NCBI GenBank assembly: GCA_964582055.1
Contig: CAZOPT010000018.1
Span: forward strand, 1-15,638
From: JBKSMP01 sp964582055
GTDB taxonomy: Bacteria > Verrucomicrobiota > Verrucomicrobiia > Opitutales > UBA9783
Length of the DNA: 15,638 nt
Direction of reading: 5' to 3'
The notes beneath the pieces were generated by a model. It was not told the origin of the DNA. It was given only the letters and a program-made list of their open reading frames with translations, and made no database searches. Positions 1-7,211 of the stretch are shown piece after piece (position 1 is the first letter of the stretch; each line of letters opens with the position of its first letter). The translations under genes were made by a program, and so were the position numbers.

Positions 1-44
1 AATAACACTAGCTTGCAAACAAATTAACAAAATTTCCAATAAAT

Positions 45-121
45 TGGTGGACGGTGTAGGACTCGAACCTACGACCCACTGGGTGTAAACCAGTAGCTCT
101 AACCAACTGAGCTAACCGTCC
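45..121 (-). tRNA. tRNA-Val, anticodon TAC
   Basis: The minus strand folds into a full cloverleaf. The acceptor stem is GGACGGT paired with ACCGTCC, the D arm has AGCTC/GAGC, and the anticodon stem is ACTGG/CCAGT around the 7-base loop TTTACAC. The T arm is GTAGG-TTCGAGT-CCTAC. The anticodon TAC reads GTA and related valine codons. The discriminator base is A and the CCA end is encoded (47 to 45). There is no intron. The gene lies on the same strand as glgP, 162 bases beyond the glgP stop codon, and probably has its own promoter. Confidence 0.97.
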
Positions 122-147
122 TTAAAAAGACCTTACAAAATTACGAA

Positions 148-176
148 ACACTATTTTTTTTGATAATGCAAGTCTT
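148..176 (-). promoter_or_regulatory. possible promoter of tRNA-Val
   Basis: On the minus strand AAGACT (176-171) and TAGTGT (153-148) are separated by 17 bases, with an A-rich spacer. Start of transcription would fall about 20 bases before the mature tRNA. Each box matches the sigma70 consensus at only three of six positions, so this is a weak call resting on spacing and location. Confidence 0.25.
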
Positions 177-283
177 TTTTTTATTCACTTGTAATATTTA
201 AGAAGTGCAACAAAATCTTTTAGCATTCCTGTTTTAATGTACCATAACAAATTTTTTGTACTCAACTTTTAAAAATTTAATTT

Positions 284-2704
284 CTACAACTTCCAAATAT
301 CCTCAACGTAATTGCGGATGGTACGATCGCTAGAAAAATAACCTAGACGTGCAGTATTAAAGAGCGCTTTTTGAGTCCAACGGCGCGTTTGCAAATAGGT
401 TGTTTCGACCTTTTGTTGCGTTTTGCAGTAAGATGTAAAGTCTGCAAGTACAAAAAATGGATCGCCTCCATCAAGTAAACTATTTCGAATCATATGCATC
501 GGATTATGACCGTTTTGCATAAAAAAGTCAGATTGCATTAAATCAAGAAGTGATTTTAGTTCTGGATTAGAATGATAGATTGTGTAAGGATTATAACCTG
601 TATAAGCGATTTGCTCGATTTGTTCAACTGTTTCTCCAAAAATAAAGATGTTTTCAGGACCTACGCATTCCATAATTTCCACATTAGCTCCATCTAAGGT
701 TCCGATCGTACATGCACCATTGAGGCCAAGTTTCATGTTACCGGTACCAGATGCTTCCTTACCAGCCGTTGAAATCTGTTCTGATAAATCTGCTGCAGGT
801 ATGATTTTACCTGCTAATGTTATTCCGTAATTGGGCAAAAACACAATCTTCAAAGCATCTTTAATTCGTTTGTCGTTGTTAACATGATACGCAAGTAAAT
901 TAATACTATGAATAATTTCCTTGGCTAAATAATATTCAGGAGCAGCCTTAGCAGAAAAGATAACTACACGCTTAAAATCTGTTGATTTTTTGCCATGGAG
1001 CAGATCGGAATAAAGTTTTAAACAATGCAATAAATTCAAATGCTGACGTTTATACTCATGTAAGCGTTTAATTTGTACATCGAAAAGAGCATCTGGATCA
1101 ACAGAAATCTGGCAGGTTTGCTCAATAAAACGCGCCAAATTACACTTATTAGTTTTTTTAATGGCGGCATACGATTGAAGGAAAGTATCGTTTTCAACTT
1201 GTTTTTCCAAACCACTCAACTGTTCTAAATCTGTTAGCCAATTTTCATTGCCTAACGTTTCCGTAATTAATTCTGCCAAACGAGGATTGATCGATTTAAT
1301 CCAACGTCTTGGTGTAACACCATTTGTTTTATTATTGAATTTTTTCGGATAAAGTTCATGGAATCCTGGAAAAAGTTTCGTTTTTAGAAGTTCTGTATGC
1401 AACTTAGCAACACCATTAACCGAAAAACTTGAAACAACAGAAAGATATGACATGCGAACATATTGCGGATAACCTTCTTCTATGAGCGACAATTCTCGAC
1501 GTTTTTCCACATTTCCTGGCCACTTTTTCTCAACTTCATTCTCCAAAAACCACGCATTAATTTCGTAAATAATTTGCAAATGTCTAGGCAAAACTTTTTC
1601 CATTAAGGGAACACTCCAACGTTCTAATGCTTCTGGAAGGAGTGTATGATTGGTATAAGCAAAGATTTTGCGACACAATTTCCAAGCTTGCGACCAAGAA
1701 AGACCTTCTTCATCCATTAAAATACGCATAAATTCGGGGATAGCAATTGCTGGATGTGTATCATTAAGCTGTATAACAGCTTTTTTAGGTAATTGATCCC
1801 AAGTTTTATGATTTTGTTTATAACGCCTAAAAATATCTTTAAGAGAACAGGTTACGAAAAAATATTGTTGTACCAAACGCAACTCTTTACCATTTTCCGT
1901 CTTATCATTAGGATATAAAACCTTGGAAATGCTTTCCCCTTCAGCTTTCTCACGAACTGCTTCGATATAACCTCCTTCATTAAAAGTTTTTAAATCAAAA
2001 TCTTCAGAAGCTCTTGATTCCCAAAGACGTAAGAAATTTATCGTTTTGCCATGATAGCCAACAATTGGAATATCCCATGGAATACCAAGAATAGTTTTGG
2101 TATCTACCCAACAAAATTGTACACCACCTTTATCGTCATAACGCTTTTCTAAGCGACCGTATAATTTAACTTCCTGCTTGCGATCGGCCCGTAAAAGACG
2201 CCATGGATTACCAAAAGTAAGCCAATTATCTGGAAATTCTTCCTGGCGATTATTAATTATTTTTTGTTTAAAAAGGCCAAATTCATACAAAATACCATAA
2301 CCCACTGCTGGATAATTAAGAGTTGCCAAAGAATCTAAAAAGCAAGCAGCTAAACGTCCTAAACCGCCATTACCAAGTCCCATGTCGACTTCCTCTTGCC
2401 GAATATCTTCGTAATTTTGTCCAAAATCCTTAAGGCTTTCAATTAATACATCTTTAAAATTTAAATTGTCGACATTGGTATTGAGTAAACGTCCCATTAA
2501 GTATTCAAGAGAGAAATAATAGACACGTTTTACGTCTTTTTTCTTCTGTTCTGCTTGATTGGCCGTTAATTGTTCTAAAATTTTATCATTAATCGCATAG
2601 CAACTTGCAAGCCACCAATCACGTGGTGTTGCACTTTGTGTATCACGTGCTAAGGTTTGATGCAAATGGCGTTTAATGGCTGCTTTTAGTGATTCTTTAG
2701 TCAT
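284..2704 (-). CDS. glgP: glycogen phosphorylase
   Basis: This enzyme cleaves alpha-1,4 glucosyl units from the non-reducing ends of glycogen with phosphate, releasing glucose-1-phosphate in the cytoplasm. At 806 residues it is near the usual length for bacterial GlgP (about 800-840) and looks complete. Family landmarks run in order: SLEYLMGRLL (residues 65-74), the glycine-rich GNGGLGRLA segment (111-119), QLNDTHPA (312-319), NNKTNGVTPRRW (457-468), KRLHEYKRQ (546-554) and the pyridoxal-phosphate site GTGNMKLGLNG, where K658 should carry the cofactor. The ATG lies inside the end of glgB (ATGA overlap), so translation is probably coupled to glgB. No N-terminal extension like that of eukaryotic regulated phosphorylases is seen. 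No convincing terminator follows the stop codon. Maltodextrin phosphorylase activity cannot be excluded from sequence alone, but pairing with glgB favours glycogen. Confidence 0.97.
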   Translation of the reverse strand: MTKESLKAAIKRHLHQTLARDTQSATPRDWWLASCYAINDKILEQLTANQAEQKKKDVKRVYYFSLEYLMGRLLNTNVDNLNFKDVLIESLKDFGQNYEDIRQEEVDMGLGNGGLGRLAACFLDSLATLNYPAVGYGILYEFGLFKQKIINNRQEEFPDNWLTFGNPWRLLRADRKQEVKLYGRLEKRYDDKGGVQFCWVDTKTILGIPWDIPIVGYHGKTINFLRLWESRASEDFDLKTFNEGGYIEAVREKAEGESISKVLYPNDKTENGKELRLVQQYFFVTCSLKDIFRRYKQNHKTWDQLPKKAVIQLNDTHPAIAIPEFMRILMDEEGLSWSQAWKLCRKIFAYTNHTLLPEALERWSVPLMEKVLPRHLQIIYEINAWFLENEVEKKWPGNVEKRRELSLIEEGYPQYVRMSYLSVVSSFSVNGVAKLHTELLKTKLFPGFHELYPKKFNNKTNGVTPRRWIKSINPRLAELITETLGNENWLTDLEQLSGLEKQVENDTFLQSYAAIKKTNKCNLARFIEQTCQISVDPDALFDVQIKRLHEYKRQHLNLLHCLKLYSDLLHGKKSTDFKRVVIFSAKAAPEYYLAKEIIHSINLLAYHVNNDKRIKDALKIVFLPNYGITLAGKIIPAADLSEQISTAGKEASGTGNMKLGLNGACTIGTLDGANVEIMECVGPENIFIFGETVEQIEQIAYTGYNPYTIYHSNPELKSLLDLMQSDFFMQNGHNPMHMIRNSLLDGGDPFFVLADFTSYCKTQQKVETTYLQTRRWTQKALFNTARLGYFSSDRTIRNYVEDIWKL

Positions 2705-4893
2705 AGAGTATCCTTTGCGTTTTCGTATTTAAAAATCAGACTTGATAGAGGAGGAAGATAAAGTTCTAAATGATAAGGTTGCCCATGCCAACCAGGTTCC
2801 ATCGTCTCAACTATTCCGTAATTACCACGATTTTTTCCTCCGTAAATAACTCCATCAGAATTGAGAAGTTCTTTCCAACAACCTTTATGAGGAACACCTA
2901 ATTTGTAATGCGAACGTTCAACAGGTGTAAAATTAGAAATAAAAAGCAAGGTTTCTTTTGTTTCTTTTGTTTTTCTGATAAATGAAAAGATGCTATTGTC
3001 GCAATCATCAGGATCAATCCAGGAAAAACCGTCTCCACGTAAATCATATTGATGCCAAAATGAATGTGTTCTATACAATTTATTTAAGTCTGTAATTAAC
3101 TGTTGTACGCCTTTATGTTCCTTCTTTTCTAATAACTCCCAAGCTAATTGCCAATGATGATCCCATTCATTACATTGAGCAAATTCATTACCCATAAAGA
3201 GCGTTTTTTTGCCAGGCCAGCCCCACATATAGACATATAAGGCCCTCAATGTGCTTAATTTATCGGTAAAATATCCAGAGCCCATTTTTTGAACTAATGA
3301 ACACTTCCCATGGACAACTTCATCATGTGAAAAAACATTGATAAAGTTTTCCGAATACTGATATAACATCGCAAAGGTCATTTTGTTATGGTGATATTTA
3401 CGATGTATGGGATCTTCTTTGCAATAGCTCAAAACATCATGCATCCACCCCATATTCCATTTAAAATCGAAACCAAGACCATAAACTTGAGTCGGCTGAG
3501 AAACACGACCAAATGATGTTGACTCTTCTGCAATCGTTACAATTCCTGGATAATACTGATGGATGAGATCATTAACTGTACGCAAGAATTCAATAGCTTC
3601 TATATTTTCTTTACCACCATAAACATTGGGAATCCATTCGCCATCTTTTCTGGAATAATTTAAGTAAAGCATAGAAGCAACTGCATCTACTCGTAAACCA
3701 TCAATATGGAACTTATCAACCCAAAATAAAGCATTACTTATGAGAAAATTACGAACTTCGTTACGACCATAATTAAAAATGAGCGTACCCCAATCTTGAT
3801 GTTCGCCTTGACGAGGATCCGCATGTTCGTAGAGCGCAGTTCCATCAAATTTCGCCAACCCAAATGAATCTTTAGGAAAGTGTGCAGGTACCCAATCAAT
3901 AATAACTCCAAAACCATTTTGATGCAAAGTATCGACTAAATACTGGAAATCTTGCGGTGCTCCATAACGTGAAGTAGGTGCAAAGAAACCTGTAACCTGA
4001 TACCCCCAAGAACCTAAAAAAGGATGTTCAGCAACTGGTAAAAACTCAACATGCGTAAATTGCATTTTTCTGAGGTAATCGACAAGAATAGGCGCTAAGG
4101 CACGATACGTTAAAGGCTGATTGTTTGCATCGTACTTCCAAGAATCCAAATGCATTTCATAAATGGCCATGGGCATCGTTTTGCAATTTTGCTGTTGCCT
4201 TTGCTCCAACCAAAAGTGATCTTGCCAATCAAATGTATCTAGCGATTTTGTTAAAATTGAGGCATGTCCCCCTTCAAATTCTCCACAATTAGCATACGGA
4301 TCTGCTTTCAACTGAATTTGGTAATTAGCATCATATAGCTCAAATTTATACTTTTGACCTGGAGTTAAGTTGGGAATAAACAATTCCCAAATGCCTGATT
4401 TTTCCAATAAACGCATCGGATGTCTGCGCCCATCCCATTGATTAAAATCGCCAACAACAGACACACGTTTGGCATTTGGAGCCCAAACGGCAAAGGCATA
4501 ACCCGTTGCTCCATCGTGTTCAATCGCATGAGCACCTAGTTTTTCATAAATCCGATGATGATTTCCTTGATTAAACAAATAAAGATCTTCATTACTCAAA
4601 GTTGGCCTAAACTGGTATGGATCTTCAAATTCAAAAGTTGTTCCAGAAGAAAAATGGGCTTGTAAACGATAATTTTCTTTTTTAGTTAAGTGACCTTCAA
4701 AAATATCTGTTTCTTCTATTCGGACCATCGAATGTGGCTTATGATACTTACAAAGAATTTCCATTTTCGATGCTTCCGGAAAACGTGCTCGAATAACATA
4801 CCGATTTCCTTCCTTGTGCATCCCCAAAATACGGTGCGGATTGGTATGATCTCCACACATCAATGCTTTTATCTCCTGTCGTTCAAATTGCAT
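2701..4893 (-). CDS. glgB: 1,4-alpha-glucan branching enzyme
   Basis: GlgB (GH13) transfers alpha-1,4 chains to form alpha-1,6 branches in glycogen. The length of 730 residues matches the long two-module type of E. coli (728). An N-terminal beta-sandwich module (about 1-105) is followed by a CBM48 module (about 115-215, with VVGDFNQWD at 146-154). The TIM-barrel catalytic domain carries DWVPAHF (333-339), GLRVDAVASML with nucleophile D403, IAEES with acid/base E456, and FSHDEVVHGK with D524. These align with D405, E458 and D526 of the E. coli enzyme. The C-terminal all-beta domain ends in a typical LPPLSSLIF segment. The ATG at 4893 is preceded by a GAGATAGG ribosome-binding stretch. It heads the glgB-glgP pair, which has a promoter and an 88-base leader; neither glgA nor glgC is adjacent. 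Confidence 0.98.
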   Translation of the reverse strand: MQFERQEIKALMCGDHTNPHRILGMHKEGNRYVIRARFPEASKMEILCKYHKPHSMVRIEETDIFEGHLTKKENYRLQAHFSSGTTFEFEDPYQFRPTLSNEDLYLFNQGNHHRIYEKLGAHAIEHDGATGYAFAVWAPNAKRVSVVGDFNQWDGRRHPMRLLEKSGIWELFIPNLTPGQKYKFELYDANYQIQLKADPYANCGEFEGGHASILTKSLDTFDWQDHFWLEQRQQQNCKTMPMAIYEMHLDSWKYDANNQPLTYRALAPILVDYLRKMQFTHVEFLPVAEHPFLGSWGYQVTGFFAPTSRYGAPQDFQYLVDTLHQNGFGVIIDWVPAHFPKDSFGLAKFDGTALYEHADPRQGEHQDWGTLIFNYGRNEVRNFLISNALFWVDKFHIDGLRVDAVASMLYLNYSRKDGEWIPNVYGGKENIEAIEFLRTVNDLIHQYYPGIVTIAEESTSFGRVSQPTQVYGLGFDFKWNMGWMHDVLSYCKEDPIHRKYHHNKMTFAMLYQYSENFINVFSHDEVVHGKCSLVQKMGSGYFTDKLSTLRALYVYMWGWPGKKTLFMGNEFAQCNEWDHHWQLAWELLEKKEHKGVQQLITDLNKLYRTHSFWHQYDLRGDGFSWIDPDDCDNSIFSFIRKTKETKETLLFISNFTPVERSHYKLGVPHKGCWKELLNSDGVIYGGKNRGNYGIVETMEPGWHGQPYHLELYLPPLSSLIFKYENAKDTL

Positions 4894-4911
4894 CCTATCT
4901 CTAGTATGCCA

Positions 4912-4983
4912 TTGGATTTATCCAAAGTCGAGCTTTTATTAAGACTCTCTCAAAACTTGTAAATGAAGTTTTTGAAAAACTCG
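4912..4983 (-). promoter_or_regulatory. structured leader of glgB
   Basis: The predicted untranslated leader contains several inverted repeats. AAAACTT (4952-4958) and AAGTTTT (4966-4972) form a 7-bp stem with a 7-base loop, extendable to 9 bp with one bulge. TTGGAT and ATCCAA (4912-4925) form a tight hairpin close to the ribosome-binding site. A longer-range pairing can join CGAGTTTT at the predicted 5' end with AAAAGCTCG (4937-4929), with one bulged base. It matches no riboswitch class I recognise. The first repeat could equally be a DNA operator just downstream of the start site. Confidence 0.35.
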
Positions 4984-4986
4984 GTA

Positions 4987-5015
4987 ATTATACAACCTAG
5001 AAATTTTTATATAAA
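4987..5015 (-). promoter_or_regulatory. promoter of glgB-glgP
   Basis: On the minus strand TTTATA (5015-5010) lies 17 bases before a perfect TATAAT (4992-4987). Transcription would begin near 4980-4981, leaving a leader of about 88 bases before the glgB ATG. The position, just after the tpiA terminator and ahead of an isolated pair, supports a separate transcription unit. Confidence 0.6.
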
Positions 5016-5051
5016 TCTCGATATTTAAGTTTACAATAAATCTAAAGTTAA

Positions 5052-5098
5052 ATTTTTAAAAACATTAAGAGGGTCCTTTATATAAAAGTTCCCTCTTA
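5052..5098 (-). terminator. rho-independent terminator after tpiA
   Basis: TAAGAGGG (5066-5073) and CCCTCTTA (5091-5098) make a perfect 8-bp stem. An inner CTTT/AAAG pairing can extend it. On the minus strand the stem is followed after three bases by a run of five T and further A/T. It lies 7 bases past the tpiA stop codon. Confidence 0.85.
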
Positions 5099-5105
5099 CT
5101 TGAAT

Positions 5106-5867
5106 TTATTTCGAAATTGTATCGGCAATACGAGCGATAGCAATAAAGTCTTCCGGCTTTAAAGAAGCGCCACCAATCAAACCACCATCAATATCAGGTT
5201 GTGAAAGTAATTCTTGAGCATTACTACTTTTTAATGAACCGCCATAAAGAATACGTATTTTAGCCGCAGTCGTTGCATCAAAATTTTCTTTTAACCAATT
5301 GCGAATAAACACATGAACAGCTTGAGCGATTTCTGGTGTTGCTGTTTCACCTGTTCCAATAGCCCAAATAGGTTCATAAGCAATCGTTACGTCCAACATG
5401 GAACCCGTAGAAACATTTTTTAAACCAGCTTTTAATTCATTCGCAATGACCTCAAAAGCACGATTTTGCTTACGTTCTTCCAAGCTTTCACCAACACATA
5501 AAATCGGTTTCAATTGTGATTGAAGTAAGGTATGAATTTTTTCGTTTATAAAAGCATCGGATTCATTAAGTAGCGTTCGGCGTTCACTGTGACCAACAAT
5601 AACATAAGAAACCCATTCAGCTAGCATTGATGGAGCAATTTCACCGGTATACGCTCCAGAAGCTTGCGGATAAACATTTTGTGCTCCCAAAGCAATTTGA
5701 CCATTATTACAATGAAAGGCTTCTGTCAAGGCCGTAAAAGGCGGACAAATAAGCAATTCACTCGTCAACTTAGGCTCTAATAAAGGCTTTAATTGTTCAA
5801 AAAACAAACGTGTTTCTGAAGCCGTTTTGTTCATTTTCCAATTACCAGCAATTAAAAATCGGCGCAT
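5106..5867 (-). CDS. tpiA: triosephosphate isomerase
   Basis: TpiA interconverts dihydroxyacetone phosphate and glyceraldehyde-3-phosphate in the cytoplasm. The 253-residue protein has the full set of catalytic residues: N9 and K11 in GNWKMN, H93 in VGHSERR, and E165 in AYEPIWAIGTG, followed by the phosphate-binding YGGS at 208-211 and GGLIGGASL. Family length is about 250. The ATG begins one base after the pgk stop codon, and its AAGGAG ribosome-binding site lies in the last codons of pgk, so the two genes are co-translated from one message. A strong terminator follows. The loop-6 hinge reads GTGETA where the commonest form is GTGKTA; this is a conservative-looking family variant in a loop, not a lost catalytic residue. 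Confidence 0.98.
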   Translation of the reverse strand: MRRFLIAGNWKMNKTASETRLFFEQLKPLLEPKLTSELLICPPFTALTEAFHCNNGQIALGAQNVYPQASGAYTGEIAPSMLAEWVSYVIVGHSERRTLLNESDAFINEKIHTLLQSQLKPILCVGESLEERKQNRAFEVIANELKAGLKNVSTGSMLDVTIAYEPIWAIGTGETATPEIAQAVHVFIRNWLKENFDATTAAKIRILYGGSLKSSNAQELLSQPDIDGGLIGGASLKPEDFIAIARIADTISK

Positions 5868-5868
5868 C

Positions 5869-7071
5869 TTATTTCTCTCCTTTCAATGCTTCTAAGCCTG
5901 GTAAAGATTTACCTTCAAGTAACTGTAAACTTGCACCACCACCTGTACTCAAAAACGTAATATCTTTGGCACAACCGCTTTGATGAATAGCTTTAACACA
6001 ATCTCCACCTCCAACAATCGTTGTTCCTTCGCAAGCAGACATTGCTTGAGCAATTTTGTAACTGCCTTGAGCGGACGCCTCAATTTCGAAAACACCCACA
6101 GGACCATTCCATAAAACCGTCTTAGATTCGCGAATGAAGTTTGCATATAATTCTGCTGTCTTAGGTCCGATATCAACACCTTCCCAATTTTCATCAATAG
6201 ACCCCTCAAAGACTTTCAATTCGCCCAGACTTCTTTGTCCAAAATCGAGTTTATCAGTAGCAACTGTATCGATAGGTAACTGCAAATCAACACCTTTCTC
6301 TTTGGCCTTTGCAAGCAAAGATCGAGCTAAATCAACATAATCAGGTTCTACCAAGCTTTTTCCAACTGCTTTACCTTGTGCTAATGCAAAGGTGTAAGCC
6401 ATCGCCCCTCCAATAAGAATACGGTCCGACTTTTCCAATAAAGCTTCAATAACACCGATCTTATCACTTACTTTGGAACCCCCAAGAATGACACAAAAAG
6501 GACGTTCTGGGTTATCAATTTTCTGGCTTAAGAATTCCAACTCTTTTTCAATTAAAAATCCGACCCCTTTTTCAGGTACAAAAGTTACCATTCCTGCAGT
6601 TGATGCATGAGCACGATGAGCCGTTCCAAAAGCATCATTTACATATACATCTGCTAATTGAGCTAATAATTTTGAAAAATCAATATCATTAGCTTCTTCT
6701 TGGGCATAGTAACGCAAATTTTCAAGTAAAACAACGGAACCTTCGGCCATTTCAGCTACTGAAGATTCTACATCAGCCCCTACACAATCTTCTAAAAACA
6801 AAATTGGCTGATTCAATTTGGTCGCAAGCACTTCGGCAACAGGACGCAAACTATACTTTTCATTACGCTGTCCTTTAGGGCGACCTAAATGACTCGCCAA
6901 AATTACTTTCGCTCCTTGTTCCAATAAATAACGTATGGTTGGCAAAGCCGCTACGATACGCGTATCATCCGCAACTTCTCCATTTGAAGTGAGCGGTACG
7001 TTAAAATCTACGCGCACAAAAACGCGCTTTCCTCTTACTGAAAGTTCCTTAATTGATTTTATTCCGTTCAT
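5869..7071 (-). CDS. pgk: phosphoglycerate kinase
   Basis: Pgk transfers phosphate from 1,3-bisphosphoglycerate to ADP in lower glycolysis. The 400-residue length is standard. Seen in order: RVDFNVPL (20-27), ASHLGRPKG, ENLRYY, NDAFGTAHRAHAST, LGGSKVSDKIGV, LWNGPVGVFE, the nucleotide-loop GGGDCVKA (usually GGGDS or GGGDT) and STGGGASL near the C-terminus. The N- and C-lobes are therefore both complete. The ATG at 7071 has only a weak AGAAG upstream. The gene is the first of the pgk-tpiA pair; gap (glyceraldehyde-3-phosphate dehydrogenase), often found alongside, is absent here. The 140 bases upstream contain a TATTAT box (7147-7152) without a good -35, so transcription may come partly from the upstream pullulanase unit. 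Confidence 0.98.
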   Translation of the reverse strand: MNGIKSIKELSVRGKRVFVRVDFNVPLTSNGEVADDTRIVAALPTIRYLLEQGAKVILASHLGRPKGQRNEKYSLRPVAEVLATKLNQPILFLEDCVGADVESSVAEMAEGSVVLLENLRYYAQEEANDIDFSKLLAQLADVYVNDAFGTAHRAHASTAGMVTFVPEKGVGFLIEKELEFLSQKIDNPERPFCVILGGSKVSDKIGVIEALLEKSDRILIGGAMAYTFALAQGKAVGKSLVEPDYVDLARSLLAKAKEKGVDLQLPIDTVATDKLDFGQRSLGELKVFEGSIDENWEGVDIGPKTAELYANFIRESKTVLWNGPVGVFEIEASAQGSYKIAQAMSACEGTTIVGGGDCVKAIHQSGCAKDITFLSTGGGASLQLLEGKSLPGLEALKGEK

Positions 7072-7211
7072 AAGCTACTTCTAAAGTACGGATTTTTTCA
7101 AAATAAGTGAAGTCATTTTTTATATTTTTAATATTTAAAGAAGACCATAATAGATACATATAGATAAAACCCATTATCCTCTTCGCTTTGCGTCAATTTA
7201 CCTTATTTCTC

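Noticed and set aside
124..180. AAAAAGAC and GTCTTTTT as a terminator between glgP and the tRNA
   Set aside because: The arms are about 40 bases apart and almost all A/T, so a stable terminator hairpin is unlikely.
7173..7196. TTGACG and GATAAT boxes ahead of pgk
   Set aside because: The spacer is only 12 bases, outside the range for a sigma70 promoter.
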